DNA of 64,000 nucleotides from an uncultured Bacteroidales bacterium. GTDB lineage: Bacteria; Bacteroidota; Bacteroidia; Bacteroidales; FEN-979. The position numbers and the translations under genes were made by a program. The notes under the pieces were generated by a model that was not told the origin of the DNA, ran no database searches, and was given only the letters and a program-made list of their open reading frames with translations. Location: assembly GCA_903887775.1 (NCBI GenBank), contig CAISRB010000007.1, forward strand, positions 124,001 through 188,000. The letters run 5' to 3'. This document shows, one piece after another, positions 1 to 9,664 of this stretch. The first letter of the stretch is position 1; every line of letters starts with the position of its first letter.

Positions 1-178
1 CACTCGATTTATCCATGAGGCCGGCCTGGCGGATCAGGGGGTAGGTTTTTTGCACCTGCTGATAACAGAAATCGAGGGTAATCGTATCCTGCGCAACAGC
101 AGGAGACATGCCGGGAGCTGAAAATAAGATTACCGGGAACAGGTATCGGATTTTAAACCAAGCTGTTATTCTTTTCAT
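1..178 (-). CDS. TolC-family outer-membrane efflux protein, N-terminal fragment
   Basis: Only the first 59 codons lie in the window; the gene runs off the left edge. Translation from the ATG at 178 gives a positively charged start (MKRITAWFKIRYLF), a hydrophobic stretch and a probable signal-peptidase site near AVAQD. It is followed by ITLDFCYQQVQKTYPLI, the typical first helix of the mature TolC/outer-membrane efflux family (usually a leucine-rich start followed by 'A..NNP.L'). The start codon overlaps the end of the TetR gene by 26 bp in another frame, so the two are very probably co-transcribed. A TetR regulator followed by TolC, membrane-fusion protein and RND pump is a standard Bacteroidota efflux arrangement; the pump itself would lie outside the window. 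The family call is inferred from a short fragment and the context. Confidence 0.6.
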   Translation of the reverse strand, partial: MKRITAWFKIRYLFPVILFSAPGMSPAVAQDTITLDFCYQQVQKTYPLIRQAGLMDKSS

Positions 179-779
179 ATCCTTTTAATCCATTTGCAAT
201 AAAAGTAGTCACTATTTTTTTTCTCTGTTCAAAAAACACATCCATTTTCTCGTCCGGGATCTGGAACATCGATTGAATGAGAGGCTTCGCAAGAACCGGG
301 AAAACCACCAACCCCAGGATGTTAACATAAATATGGAGAGGGTCTGTATCAATGTCCATTTCTTCCCTGAGTTGTTTCCCTATTTGTTTAAGCAGAAGCT
401 CTGGTACCAGGTTCTGTTTGAGAATGACCTCTCTGAGTTGTTCAGGTTTGTCGTGCAGGGCATTTATAATAAACTGTACTACATATGAATGCCGGGAAAT
501 AAAATTAAGATAAAAGTTTATAAAGATCCCGATCTTTGACATCAGAGTCATTTCTGAAAGGAATATCTCATTCATTTTACAGGCCATCTGAGAGAAAGCA
601 TCATTGAAAACTCTCTCAAAAAGAGACTCTTTGTTCCTGTAATAGTAATGGAGCAAGGCTTTGTTTATTCCTGCCAGATCAGCTATTTCCTGCATCCTGG
701 CACCATTGAATCCTTTGTGATGAAATACATCTCGGGCTGCTTCAAGAATTTTAACCTCAGTGTTTTGCGAATTATCCAT
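153..779 (-). CDS. TetR/AcrR family transcriptional regulator
   Basis: A 208-residue protein of normal TetR length. Residues about 8-55 form the family DNA-binding domain: ILEAARDVFHHKGFNGARM leads into the helix-turn-helix MQEIADLAGINKALLHYYY and then RNKESLF. The rest is the helical ligand-binding and dimerisation domain, too variable to name a ligand. It is the first gene of a probable efflux operon, with the TolC-like gene beginning inside its 3' end, so local autoregulation of the pump is the likely role. The upstream region holds a repeated GTTTAACC motif and a Bacteroidota-type promoter, described separately. The family is certain from sequence; the target is inferred from neighbours. 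Confidence 0.9.
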   Translation of the reverse strand: MDNSQNTEVKILEAARDVFHHKGFNGARMQEIADLAGINKALLHYYYRNKESLFERVFNDAFSQMACKMNEIFLSEMTLMSKIGIFINFYLNFISRHSYVVQFIINALHDKPEQLREVILKQNLVPELLLKQIGKQLREEMDIDTDPLHIYVNILGLVVFPVLAKPLIQSMFQIPDEKMDVFFEQRKKIVTTFIANGLKGYEKNNSLV

Positions 780-781
780 TT

Positions 782-856
782 GGTTTAACCATTAAGATAA
801 AGCATTAAGTTTAACCGGATGGTCAAAGATATAATATATTTTAATCATTCCGACAA
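782..856 (-). promoter_or_regulatory. Promoter and candidate TetR operator upstream of the efflux regulator
   Basis: Read on the minus strand, 831-824 is TATCTTTG, matching the Bacteroidota -7 consensus TAnnTTTG, with a TTG at 856-854 about 22 bp upstream as a possible -33 box. Between it and the start codon at 779 the octamer GTTTAACC occurs twice (783-790 and 809-816, 26 bp apart). The first copy sits in the near-palindrome GGTTTAACC. ATTAAG also occurs twice between them. Repeats placed between promoter and start codon suit autorepression by the TetR protein, but this is inference. Confidence 0.4.
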
Positions 857-883
857 TAAGTAAAAAATATTTTCAATCTTGCT

Positions 884-2677
884 TTATTTTGGGATTTTGA
901 TCTTTTGGCCAGGCTTCAGATAAGAAGCATTTTTAATATCATTAAGGTTCTTGATCTGTGCAACGGTTACACTAAAATGGTCGGCAAGATCCCAAAGGTT
1001 ATCACCCGGTTGAATGGTGTAATACAAAAACCTGGCATTACCCGGGGCCTGTTTGGTTTCAGGTTTTGAGGATTGGGGTTTTGGGTCTGAGCCTGCAGAT
1101 GCAATTGTTTTTTGATTGCTTCCCTTTATTTTTATTTTCTGACCTACGATGACTTTGGAGGAGGAGAGGTTATTCCAACTCATGAGCTCGTTTACGGTAA
1201 CATTGTATTTACCGGCAATCAGGCCAAGCGATTCACCGCTTTTTACGACATGGATTTTAGGTGCGCCGGTTTCCGGTTCAGGCTCGGTGGCCAGAGGTTT
1301 TATTGTATCTTTTTTTACAAAGGCCGTTTTTACGGAGTCGCTTTTTGCCGTAATTTCCTGTTTGTGAAGAATTGAATCGGGAATTTTAGGAGCCGAGCCC
1401 GGAACGTAGACAAAGATCTTCTGTTTTGGCTTTACTGCATTCTTTTTAATATTATTCAGGGATTTCAATTCAGGGATACTCATATGAAATTTTTTGGCAA
1501 TACTTGCCATCGTTTCACCTTTTTTCACCGTATACTGCTGAGTTTCACGGTAGCTGGCATATATCGCTGCAAGGCTTGCATCCTCCGATAAAGCCTTCCT
1601 GGTTTTGTAAGCATATATCGTATTTTCATTATTAATGAAATCGGCAATATACTTTTTCCTCAGCCTCAGCTTATAAGGCACTTCAGGTGTAGCGGGAATA
1701 ACACCTTTTTTATAGGCAGGATTGAGGAAGGAGATCTCATCCCAGGGGATATTAAGCATCTCCGACAGCTGGTCGAAAGTCAGGGGGTGTTTGACGGTAA
1801 CGGTATCCACTTCATAATACAAAATGCCCGGGTCTACCGGGTAAATTTTATGTTCGTTTGCGTATGCAAGCACATAACTTGCAGCGATAAAAGCAGGTAC
1901 ATATGACCTTGTTTCTTTTGGCAGGTATTTATGAATGGCCCAGAAATTCTTCAGGCCCCCCGATCTCCGGATGGCTTTGTTCACATTACCGGCTCCTGAG
2001 TTATAGGCAGCCAGGGCCAGAGACCAGTTCCCATAAATATCGTAAAGATCCTGCAGATGCTCACAGGCCGCAATAGTGGCCTTGAAGGGATCGTAACGGT
2101 CGTCAACATAGGAGCTGACTTTCAGTCCGTAAACTTTGCCTGTGCCGTACATAAACTGCCACAGGCCTTTCGCGCCGGCCTTTGAATTGGCAATGGGATT
2201 CAGGGCCGATTCGATCACAGCAAGGTATTTTAATTCGAGGGGCATATTAAAACGGTCGAGCTGTTCCTCAAACAAGGGAAAATAGATCTCCGAGAGTCCC
2301 AGGATGCGGGCGGTAAGCTTCCGTTTCCTTACGGCATAGAGCTCAATGAATTTCTTTACCTCCCAATTGTATACGTATTCGAACGGTGAATTTTCGTTCA
2401 TCACGGCAATCCTTGCGGCATACACGGAATCTGAAAAATAGGGGATATCTGTTTCGGTATAATTACTCCAGGCAGGGTATTTAAGTTCATGTGGAGAAGA
2501 ACCGTCCGAAAAAACCTTTAGTGTGGCAAGGCTGTCCAGCATAGACAAAACGGCATCATCTTCTACTATCTTAACCTTTTTTGAAGTAGTGTCGGAATGG
2601 ATTGTGTCTTGGGAGAAAACGAAATACGGGGTTATCAGTAACGATATCAGGATAATAAGTAGTCGGATAACCCTCAT
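884..2677 (-). CDS. mltD: Membrane-bound lytic transglycosylase (MltD-like) with three LysM domains
   Basis: A 597-residue envelope protein that should cleave peptidoglycan glycan strands to 1,6-anhydro products. Residues 1-22 are a signal peptide ending in FVFSQ, without a lipobox. Residues about 143-255 are the SLT (family 1 transglycosylase) domain: the catalytic Glu is in LAVIESALNP (about E156), followed by AGAKGLWQFM and LALAAYNSGAGNV, the family signatures. Three LysM peptidoglycan-binding repeats lie at the C terminus (about 384-430, 478-522 and 552-597), each starting with a (V/T)KKGET, VKSGES or IQPGDN type motif, separated by Ser/Thr/Lys/Pro-rich linkers. E. coli MltD has a similar SLT-LysM order. 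A TATATTTG -7 box at 2722-2715 gives a leader of about 30 nt. It appears to be a single-gene unit. Confidence 0.9.
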   Translation of the reverse strand: MRVIRLLIILISLLITPYFVFSQDTIHSDTTSKKVKIVEDDAVLSMLDSLATLKVFSDGSSPHELKYPAWSNYTETDIPYFSDSVYAARIAVMNENSPFEYVYNWEVKKFIELYAVRKRKLTARILGLSEIYFPLFEEQLDRFNMPLELKYLAVIESALNPIANSKAGAKGLWQFMYGTGKVYGLKVSSYVDDRYDPFKATIAACEHLQDLYDIYGNWSLALAAYNSGAGNVNKAIRRSGGLKNFWAIHKYLPKETRSYVPAFIAASYVLAYANEHKIYPVDPGILYYEVDTVTVKHPLTFDQLSEMLNIPWDEISFLNPAYKKGVIPATPEVPYKLRLRKKYIADFINNENTIYAYKTRKALSEDASLAAIYASYRETQQYTVKKGETMASIAKKFHMSIPELKSLNNIKKNAVKPKQKIFVYVPGSAPKIPDSILHKQEITAKSDSVKTAFVKKDTIKPLATEPEPETGAPKIHVVKSGESLGLIAGKYNVTVNELMSWNNLSSSKVIVGQKIKIKGSNQKTIASAGSDPKPQSSKPETKQAPGNARFLYYTIQPGDNLWDLADHFSVTVAQIKNLNDIKNASYLKPGQKIKIPK

Positions 2678-2714
2678 GCGGTTTTTAAATAAATTATTAT
2701 GGATGAAGAGTTTG

Positions 2715-2722
2715 CAAATATA
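2715..2722 (-). promoter_or_regulatory. Candidate -7 promoter box for mltD
   Basis: The minus strand reads TATATTTG, matching TAnnTTTG, 38 bp upstream of the mltD ATG. I could not identify a convincing -33 TTTG at the usual 18-22 bp spacing. Confidence 0.35.
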
Positions 2723-2730
2723 TCCTTTTT

Positions 2731-3588
2731 TTAAAAATGCTCGACATGAATGGTCACTTCTGAATTCACAAGGCTGTGTTTGATATCTGCTTCAATGGTA
2801 TCACAGAGTTCATGAGCTTCCCTTACAGTAAGGTTTTCATCAAGGTTGAGATGAAAATCGACATACATGAAATTTCCGGCCCTGCGTGTGCGGAGACCAT
2901 GATATTTAATATTTTCTTTACAATGCTTGTCAATGATATCGGTAATCGTTTTGATTTCTTCAATGTCAAGAGATTCATCCAGAAGCGGTTTATAGGCTTT
3001 CATCAGCAGGCTGTATGATTCCTTCAGGATCAGAATACTTACAAGAAGGGCAGCAATCGGGTCAAGGATATGAAACCCGGTGAGCCAGATCAGTCCTAAT
3101 CCCGCAGCGACACCAAGAGAAGTATAGACATCGGCTTTGAGGTGAAGTGCGTCAGCTTCAAGAGCTATCGAACCGGTAGCTTTTGCTACTTTATAAAGGT
3201 ACCATGACACAACAGTATTAACGGCAGAAGAGATAAGCATAACAGCGAAGCCCAGTCCGATGGTTTCAATTTCAGTAGGTTTGATAAGTTTGTGAACGGC
3301 TTCGTAAATAATCCAAAGGGCAGCAAAAAAAATCAGCAAGGCTTCGATAACCCCCGATATATTTTCAATTTTCCAGTGCCCGTAGGGATGACGTTCGTCG
3401 GCCGGCCGGTCGGAAATCCTTACTGAAATAAAGGCAATAATCGCTGCAAGCAGATCCATAAAGGAATGGATAGCTTCAGAGATAATGGATACTGACCCGC
3501 TTAAAATTCCAGCAATAAGTTTTAATGTGATCAGCAGGGTATTTGAAAGTACCGACAGGCTGGCTGCTTTTGTTTTCTTAGACATCAT
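2731..3588 (-). CDS. Cation diffusion facilitator (CDF) family metal transporter
   Basis: An integral inner-membrane antiporter, about 285 residues, that probably exports Zn2+, Fe2+, Co2+ or Mn2+ against protons. Six hydrophobic segments are visible. The membrane metal-site motifs HxxxD occur in TM2 (EAIHSFMDL) and TM5 ([11 protein letters not shown]), and the cytoplasmic C-terminal domain ends with a His-containing dimerisation strand (VTIHVEHF). An upstream ATG at 3612 exists but lies deep in lysS; the paired ATGs at 3588 and 3585 overlap the lysS stop by only about 10 bp and leave a normal N terminus ([11 protein letters not shown]), so I prefer them. The close overlap implies co-transcription with lysS. 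Metal specificity cannot be read from sequence. Confidence 0.88.
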   Translation of the reverse strand: MMSKKTKAASLSVLSNTLLITLKLIAGILSGSVSIISEAIHSFMDLLAAIIAFISVRISDRPADERHPYGHWKIENISGVIEALLIFFAALWIIYEAVHKLIKPTEIETIGLGFAVMLISSAVNTVVSWYLYKVAKATGSIALEADALHLKADVYTSLGVAAGLGLIWLTGFHILDPIAALLVSILILKESYSLLMKAYKPLLDESLDIEEIKTITDIIDKHCKENIKYHGLRTRRAGNFMYVDFHLNLDENLTVREAHELCDTIEADIKHSLVNSEVTIHVEHF

Positions 3589-5119
3589 GCTGCTGTTGAG
3601 TTGTTGAAGCACGCTTCTCAGGTCTCATCTGAGGGAAAAACAGCACATCCTGGATGGATGTCTGGTTGGTCATTATCATTGTAAGACGGTCAATCCCGAT
3701 CCCGAGTCCGGAGGTCGGCGGCATCGCAAATTCCAGTGAGCGAAGGAAGTCTTCATCCAGAACCATTGATTCATCATCGCCCCGTTTACCAAGTTCAAGC
3801 TGTGATTCGAACCTTTCTCTCTGGTCGATTGGGTCGTTCAGCTCGGAAAAAGCATTGCAAAGCTCCTTGCCGTTGCAGATAGCCTCAAAACGTTCAACGA
3901 GTCCGGGTTTGCTGCGGTGTTTCTTTGCCAGGGGCGACATTTCAACCGGGTAATCGGTGATAAATGTCGGCTGAATGAGCCTGGGTTCGCATTTCTCGCC
4001 AAAGATCTGGTCGATGATCTTCCCCTTCGCCATCGTTTTATCTATTGGCACCTCAAGTTGTTTCGCTATAGTAACAAGCTCTTCCTCCGATTTACCGTCA
4101 ATATCGATGCCGGTATAATGCTGTATCACCTCAAACATGGTAAACCTTTTCCAGGGGCGTTTGAAATCGATCACTTTGTCGCCAACCAGAACCTCAGTCT
4201 TACCATGAAGATCAAGTGCGATCTTTTCAACCATCTCTTCAACCAGGTCCATCATCCATTCATAATCCTTATAAGCTACATAAAGCTCCATCTGTGTGAA
4301 TTCAGGATTATGAAAACGGTCCATGCCTTCATTGCGGAAGTCCTTTGAAAATTCATAAACCCCGTCGAAGCCTCCGACGATCAGCCGTTTGAGGTATAGT
4401 TCATTGGCTATCCGAAGATAAAGGGTCATGTCGAGGGAGTTATGGAAGGTCTTGAATGGCCTTGCTGCAGCTCCACCGTAAAGAGGCTGCAAAACAGGAG
4501 TTTCAACTTCGAGGTAAGACCTGCTGTTCAAAAACCCCCTCATCGAATTCACGAGTTGGGTGCGTTTTACAAACACATCCCTGATATGGGGGTTTACGAT
4601 CATATCGACATAGCGCTGGCGGTACCTTTGTTCAGGATCTGTAAAAGCATCGAACAACTCTCCGTCTTTTTCCTTGACGATGGGCAACACCCTCAGGGAT
4701 TTCGAAAGAAGCTTCAGGCTTCTTACGTGGATGGTGATCTCTCCCATTTGGGTCACAAAAACATACCCTTCGACACCAATAATATCACCGATATCGAGGA
4801 GGCGTTTAAATACGGTATTGTATAATGTCTTGTCTTCGCCAGTGCAGATTTCGTCGCGTTTAACATAAAGCTGGATACGCCCTGCGGAATCCTGGAGTTC
4901 TGCAAAAGAAGCGGCGCCCATGATCCTGCGGGTCATGATTCGCCCGGCAATGCTCACACCCTGGTACAGGGTGTTATCGGCAGGGAAATTCTGTTTTATT
5001 TCGACCGAGGTCGCATTGACCGGGAATGTTTCGGGGGGGTATGGATTTATGCCAAGCCTGAGAATTTCATTTAGGGAATCACGCCGGATCTGTTCCTGCT
5101 CGGTGAGGGAAATTTGCAT
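3578..5119 (-). CDS. lysS: Lysyl-tRNA synthetase, class II
   Basis: A 513-residue cytoplasmic enzyme that charges tRNA-Lys with lysine using ATP. The N-terminal OB-fold anticodon-binding domain spans about residues 55-165 ([20 protein letters not shown]). The class II catalytic core follows, with motif 1 in the [18 protein letters not shown] region, motif 2 in [19 protein letters not shown] and motif 3 in [13 protein letters not shown] near the C terminus. Length is normal for bacterial LysS. A TATCTTTG -7 box at 5143-5136 gives a short leader between recO and lysS, so lysS can start its own transcript with the CDF gene behind it. Confidence 0.97.
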   Translation of the reverse strand: MQISLTEQEQIRRDSLNEILRLGINPYPPETFPVNATSVEIKQNFPADNTLYQGVSIAGRIMTRRIMGAASFAELQDSAGRIQLYVKRDEICTGEDKTLYNTVFKRLLDIGDIIGVEGYVFVTQMGEITIHVRSLKLLSKSLRVLPIVKEKDGELFDAFTDPEQRYRQRYVDMIVNPHIRDVFVKRTQLVNSMRGFLNSRSYLEVETPVLQPLYGGAAARPFKTFHNSLDMTLYLRIANELYLKRLIVGGFDGVYEFSKDFRNEGMDRFHNPEFTQMELYVAYKDYEWMMDLVEEMVEKIALDLHGKTEVLVGDKVIDFKRPWKRFTMFEVIQHYTGIDIDGKSEEELVTIAKQLEVPIDKTMAKGKIIDQIFGEKCEPRLIQPTFITDYPVEMSPLAKKHRSKPGLVERFEAICNGKELCNAFSELNDPIDQRERFESQLELGKRGDDESMVLDEDFLRSLEFAMPPTSGLGIGIDRLTMIMTNQTSIQDVLFFPQMRPEKRASTTQQQHDV

Positions 5120-5135
5120 AAGATGATATTTTCGG

Positions 5136-5143
5136 CAAAGATA
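5136..5143 (-). promoter_or_regulatory. Candidate -7 promoter box for lysS
   Basis: The minus strand reads TATCTTTG (TAnnTTTG) in the 29-bp gap between recO and lysS, giving a leader of about 10 nt. No clear -33 element is seen. Confidence 0.35.
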
Positions 5144-5148
5144 CTGAT

Positions 5149-5874
5149 TTACGACAACACCGAATGCAGGATGTGGTGAGAGTTCATAGGTTTGAAGCCC
5201 GGAAGATGTATCTGGTAGTATAGCAGAAGGGAATCGAGAATGGATCTCCTGGCTGCAGGTTTCAGATGCAGGTCCGACTGCTTTTCAATGGTTGTTGTAA
5301 GCAATGAGTGAAACAGCTTACCATGTTCGGGCAGCACATAGGCATCCCGTTCAGGGATCACTGACTGGAATTGACTTTCCCTGAGGTTGAAGACCGGTTT
5401 TTTCTCAGAGTAACCTGGCTGAGGCTGAATTCCGAGAAACCGGGTCAGCTCGGAAGTAAATACCAGCGGAAAACAGTTCAGGTTATTTTCGGTGGAATCA
5501 AGCAAAAGGCAGGACTTCCAAAGATAATCAAAGAGCTCGCTGTTCGTTTCTTCCTCCCGTACCGACTTGTAAAGAAGTTCATTTATAAACAAAGCGACAG
5601 AGCTTTTGCGGATATCGAAAGGGATGCTCATATATGGCTGGAAAAGCCTGACTTCCCTAGGCGTATGCAGGTTTGTTTTCTCTTTCACGTTGACCACCAC
5701 TTCAAGCAGGGTCAGTGGCTGAAAAAGGCCAGCTTTTGTTTTGGACTTCTTGCTGCGGATCCCTTTGAAAATATATGACTGGAGACCCCGGGCCTCGGTA
5801 AAAACACGAACGATTACACTTGTTTCAGAGTATTTTAAGGAATGTAAAACGATGCCTTTTGTTGTAATCAGCAT
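5149..5874 (-). CDS. recO: DNA repair protein RecO
   Basis: A 241-residue protein that anneals single strands and loads RecA together with RecR in recombinational repair. The N terminus ([19 protein letters not shown]) is the typical RecO OB-fold start, and [22 protein letters not shown] is close to the family pattern '..GaR..kS+..+..l.p..' (only short motifs are quoted here). The rest is the helical C-terminal domain. I see no CxxC zinc motif, which is common in Bacteroidota RecO. Its start touches the porZ stop (position 5874), so the genes are translationally coupled; recO beside porZ is, from memory, a recurring Bacteroidota arrangement. Confidence 0.92.
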   Translation of the reverse strand: MLITTKGIVLHSLKYSETSVIVRVFTEARGLQSYIFKGIRSKKSKTKAGLFQPLTLLEVVVNVKEKTNLHTPREVRLFQPYMSIPFDIRKSSVALFINELLYKSVREEETNSELFDYLWKSCLLLDSTENNLNCFPLVFTSELTRFLGIQPQPGYSEKKPVFNLRESQFQSVIPERDAYVLPEHGKLFHSLLTTTIEKQSDLHLKPAARRSILDSLLLYYQIHLPGFKPMNSHHILHSVLS

Positions 5875-8204
5875 CAGTTGATCACAAGGATTTTAGTTAC
5901 TACCTTTTCACTTCCGGTTTCATTCGAGGCAAACACCATGTAAACACCAGTATGAACCCTTTGGCCATTCATTGTAGTGCCGTTCCATACAACTTGTCCG
6001 CCTTCAGCTTTCCCGGTAAAAACCAGCCGGCCGCTGACATCTGTGATACGGACCTGGGCGTTGCTGATAAGACCTTTAACGGCAATGTATCCCTGGTATC
6101 CTTCGCGGACCGGGTTTGGATAGGCATAGACATTCCCAAAGGCATCACTGCCTTCAGTTGCTGTGCTTTTATAAGAGATAACTCCCTTATCGGTGCCGAA
6201 ATACACCTCGCCGGTGAGCGGGTTAATGGCAATGGATGTCACCCTGTTTGACAGCAGGGGGCTGTTATCCGCAGTAAAATGATACACCTGCTTTGTGCCG
6301 TCGGCCGAGAAAAGGTACACGCCTCCGCGGTCAGTTCCCATCCATTTCCGGTTGCTGCCATCAACGGCAATGGCATTTACCTGTTCACTTTCAAGCAGAT
6401 ACTGGGTGTATTGGCCCTGTTGGACAAGGGGGCGCTGGCAATCAGACGGATGGGTTGAAAACAGGTCGTCAGGGCTGTAAAAAACGCCAACCCCGCTTTC
6501 AGTTCCAACCCAAATCTCCCCGTTTTTATCTTCGGCCATTGAAAATACCGTAGTTCCGGGGATATTGCCATTGCCGGCAGTGTTATTAAGTTTTGTGGCA
6601 AGGTCATCGTTCGGATTATCAGGAGTTCCGTTATCGGTAAACACTAATATGGAATTGGCATTCAGGTTCCCGTAACGCATCTGCATCCAAACCTGGTCGT
6701 AACGGTTTGCAAGGATCTGGCCCAGGTCAGTTTCGTTGTTTATCGTTATAGTGAAACCTGTCCACTGGTTGCCTCTTTTCAACGAAAGGCACTGATTCGT
6801 ATGTGAACAGTCAATCCATTGGTAGCCATGGGCATCGAAGACAGAACCTCCGACCCTTATGATGCCTGTATCACCCGCCGAATGATGGTGGAGTGTACTG
6901 TTTGCTTCAGTATATCTTTCAGTCAGAATACCATTATAGAATTCGAGAAGACCATAGCCCCAGGTTGCTGCATAAACCCTGTTGGGATCGGAAGGGTCAG
7001 CAGTTGCCGACACGATATTGTTGTAGCCATACAATGAAGGATTATTGACCCCTGAAATGTTCGTCCAGTTAGCATCGTCAAAGTGATAGATCTGGGCCGG
7101 CTGGGCAAGCGGGACGAACGAAGCATCGTAACCACCTGGTGTAATATATAAATCATTTCCCAGTGAACTCATACTGAACGCGTTGGCCGTGAGAGGCCCT
7201 GAAAGGTTAAATGTTTTAATCTGATCTGAATTCATTTCAAAGCTAACAAGGCCCGAATATGAATCTGCAATCCAGATCGTCTGGTTTTTATCGCAAATGG
7301 CATCCTGTGGAAATGAACCTGCTCCGGGATAGCCGTTGATCATTTTAAGTTTGGTGAAGTTCTGGTCATATACATCTACAAAATAGTTGTAGCTGACAAC
7401 CAGAACATTGTACATGCTGTTCAGGTTCATTACAGGGTTTATTTCCCCGGTATTCCAGGCAGACCAGTTTCCGTTATAACGGTATAGGGAATCATTGCCG
7501 CTGGTTCTGTGTTTATTGGCTACCACTGTGCCTGAAAAATACGTTATGGTATTGTACATCAATGATGTATCTATACGTTTATCTTTTTTCCACACGGCAT
7601 AGTTGGCCAGGTTGGGATCCTTGTACCAGGCTTTGTAGATGCCTTTCTCGGTAGCGGCCCAGAGGGTGTCTTTATCGTCTTTGACCAGGCTCATTACATT
7701 TACCTGGGTGCCCCCGCTCCCGATATAATATGTTTCTTTGATCTCCTGCTTTACGAGGTCAAGAACCACAATTCCGAAGCCGCACTCGAGGTAGGCCATA
7801 TTACCCAGGCAATAAATGCTGTTAATGGTTTTATTACCCAGGATTGTTTTGCGGTAGATATCGGAGATGTTGATAATATTACCATTCTGGATGAGGTCAA
7901 GGTTGGCATCAGCGTATGCGATGACAAGGGTTTTTGTTGAAGTGTTGTAAGCGATGCAGCTGATCCCAATATCGGAAAGACCCTGGATCTTTGTGATCCG
8001 TGTAATGCTGTTATCGTCTTTGTCAAAGTAAAACAAGGCATAGGGAGTGGATGAATAGATGCGGTTTCCAACTTCAGCAACCGAGTTGCAATAATAATAC
8101 GGGAGTTCGTCTCTCCATTGGCCGATGGGTATCTGGGGGCTCTGGGAGTAAAGGCTTGGGGGAATAAGCAGGCAAACCAGAAAAAAAAGTCTATATAGTT
8201 TCAT
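5874..8204 (-). CDS. porZ: PorZ-like beta-propeller protein of the type IX secretion attachment complex
   Basis: A 776-residue exported protein. A signal peptide (MKLYRLFFLVCLLIPPSLYS) is followed by IPIGQWRDELPYYYCNSVAE, the characteristic PorZ N terminus. The body is built of two-component-regulator-type propeller blades, seen as repeats such as DTLWAATEKGIYK, GEIWVGTESGVGVF and NRKWMGTDRGGVYLF. The last ~80 residues are a T9SS sorting domain (YAYPNPV, VRITDVSGRLV, GVYMVFA, VTKILVIN). In the known system PorZ sits on the cell surface with PorU, PorV and PorQ and helps attach cargo to anionic LPS. Those partners are not in this window. The call is strong because N-terminal motif, length, CTD and the recO neighbour agree. 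Confidence 0.85.
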   Translation of the reverse strand: MKLYRLFFLVCLLIPPSLYSQSPQIPIGQWRDELPYYYCNSVAEVGNRIYSSTPYALFYFDKDDNSITRITKIQGLSDIGISCIAYNTSTKTLVIAYADANLDLIQNGNIINISDIYRKTILGNKTINSIYCLGNMAYLECGFGIVVLDLVKQEIKETYYIGSGGTQVNVMSLVKDDKDTLWAATEKGIYKAWYKDPNLANYAVWKKDKRIDTSLMYNTITYFSGTVVANKHRTSGNDSLYRYNGNWSAWNTGEINPVMNLNSMYNVLVVSYNYFVDVYDQNFTKLKMINGYPGAGSFPQDAICDKNQTIWIADSYSGLVSFEMNSDQIKTFNLSGPLTANAFSMSSLGNDLYITPGGYDASFVPLAQPAQIYHFDDANWTNISGVNNPSLYGYNNIVSATADPSDPNRVYAATWGYGLLEFYNGILTERYTEANSTLHHHSAGDTGIIRVGGSVFDAHGYQWIDCSHTNQCLSLKRGNQWTGFTITINNETDLGQILANRYDQVWMQMRYGNLNANSILVFTDNGTPDNPNDDLATKLNNTAGNGNIPGTTVFSMAEDKNGEIWVGTESGVGVFYSPDDLFSTHPSDCQRPLVQQGQYTQYLLESEQVNAIAVDGSNRKWMGTDRGGVYLFSADGTKQVYHFTADNSPLLSNRVTSIAINPLTGEVYFGTDKGVISYKSTATEGSDAFGNVYAYPNPVREGYQGYIAVKGLISNAQVRITDVSGRLVFTGKAEGGQVVWNGTTMNGQRVHTGVYMVFASNETGSEKVVTKILVIN

Positions 8205-8274
8205 AGTGGATAATAACGGATCAGGGTTTAAAATTAACTGATTTTTTCAGTATTTATTGCAGAAGTGGAGGAAT

Positions 8275-9567
8275 TCAGAGGATCATCCCGGCAGCAACAG
8301 TTTCATTGGTAGCTTCGTCAATAAAGATGAGGCTGCCGGTCTGCCGGTTTGTGGTATAGGGGTCAAAGAACAGGGGTTTCGTGGTCCTCAGGTGGATCCT
8401 GGCGATCTCATTCATGGCCAGGCTGGTGCGACCGGGTATCTGTTCAAGGGTATTTATATTCAGAACATAGCAGATAGTATCGATCAAACAGCGTACGTCA
8501 CGGGTATTATGTTTGAGGGCATACTTTCCGTTGAGTTGCATGGGTTTCGGGTTCATCCAGCAGATCATGCATTCAAAGTCTGAAGCGGCTTCCGGCAGGG
8601 CTCCGGTCCCGGCAATCATATCGCCCCTGCTGATATCGATATCGTCATTGAGCAGAAGGGTTACGCTCATCGGAGGGAATGCTTCATCGAGGGGGCCGTT
8701 GAACGTATCGATACGCTGGATTTTTGTTTTTATCCCCGCAGGAAGCACCGTGACTTCATCACCCGGGTGGAAGATACCCCCGGCAATCCTGCCGGCATAG
8801 CCACGGTAATCATGAAATTTTTCCGATTCGGGGCGGATGACATACTGAACGGGAAACCGCTGGCGGACCATATCATGGTCCTGGTCGATGGGGATGGTCT
8901 CAAGGGTTTCAAGCAAAGTCCTGCCCTTGTACCATTCCATTTTCTGTGAGGGTTTCACTACGTTATCCCCTTTGAGAGCGCTGATCGGGATAAACCGAAG
9001 GTCTTCCCCCGGCAGGACTTTTGCCACAAAGGCATTAAAGTCGGCTTTGATCTTTTCGAACACATCCTGGCGGTAATCGAGGAGGTCCATTTTATTAATG
9101 CAGACAACAATATGCGGGATCCCCAGGAGATAGGCAAGGAAGGCATGGCGGTAGGTTTGCTCGATCACGCCGTTGCGGGCATCGATGAGGACGATGGCGG
9201 CGTTTGCAGTTGAAGCGCCGGTTACCATGTTCCTCGTATATTGAATATGCCCGGGAGTGTCGGCAATGATAAATTTACGGTTAGGCGTGGCAAAATACCG
9301 GTAAGCCACATCGATGGTGATACCCTGTTCGCGTTCAGCCCTGAGTCCGTCGGTAAACAAGGCAAGGTTAAGATGTTCGCTTCCTTTCTGCACGCTGGCC
9401 CGTTTTACAGCATCGAGCTGGTCCTCGAAAAGTGATTTGCTGTCATACAGCAGCCTGCCGATGAGAGTGCTTTTCCCGTCATCCACACTGCCTGCCGTGG
9501 TAAAACGGAGCAGCTGCATATTGAGGTATGCCTTGCTTGAGAAATCGGCTTCTTCGGTTGCTGTCAT
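8275..9567 (-). CDS. cysN: Sulfate adenylyltransferase, GTPase subunit
   Basis: A 430-residue EF-Tu-like GTPase that couples GTP hydrolysis to formation of adenosine 5'-phosphosulfate by CysD. G1 is GSVDDGKSTLIGRLLYD (about residues 27-43), G3 is DTPGHIQYTRNMVTGAS and G4 is INKMDL. Two beta-barrel domains follow. It is shorter than E. coli CysN (about 475) but complete, and has no C-terminal APS kinase fusion. It lies 97 bp downstream of cysD on the same strand. No APS kinase, APS reductase or sulfite reductase is in the window, so assimilation versus sulfation cannot be decided. Confidence 0.95.
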   Translation of the reverse strand: MTATEEADFSSKAYLNMQLLRFTTAGSVDDGKSTLIGRLLYDSKSLFEDQLDAVKRASVQKGSEHLNLALFTDGLRAEREQGITIDVAYRYFATPNRKFIIADTPGHIQYTRNMVTGASTANAAIVLIDARNGVIEQTYRHAFLAYLLGIPHIVVCINKMDLLDYRQDVFEKIKADFNAFVAKVLPGEDLRFIPISALKGDNVVKPSQKMEWYKGRTLLETLETIPIDQDHDMVRQRFPVQYVIRPESEKFHDYRGYAGRIAGGIFHPGDEVTVLPAGIKTKIQRIDTFNGPLDEAFPPMSVTLLLNDDIDISRGDMIAGTGALPEAASDFECMICWMNPKPMQLNGKYALKHNTRDVRCLIDTICYVLNINTLEQIPGRTSLAMNEIARIHLRTTKPLFFDPYTTNRQTGSLIFIDEATNETVAAGMIL

Positions 9568-9664
9568 CCTATTCTATCCTTTGTACTTCGTAAATCGTAA
9601 TTATTCGCAATATTATTAATTTTATTTGGTGCTCATTTCGGCTTAGCCGAACGTAAGTCGTATT
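9568..9664. repeat. cysD-cysN intergenic region with CGTAAAT-like heptamers and a small hairpin
   Basis: The gap contains CGTAAAT immediately followed by CGTAATT (about 9590-9603), a degenerate tandem heptamer. It also holds the perfect stem TTCGGC-TTA-GCCGAA (about 9637-9651), with no T-tract on the minus strand, so it is not an obvious terminator. It could be an mRNA processing or stability element between the two subunits; no function is established from sequence. Confidence 0.3.

Noticed and set aside
9637-9651. TTCGGC-TTA-GCCGAA hairpin as a terminator between cysD and cysN
   Set aside because: No T-run follows on the minus strand and the two subunits should be co-expressed.
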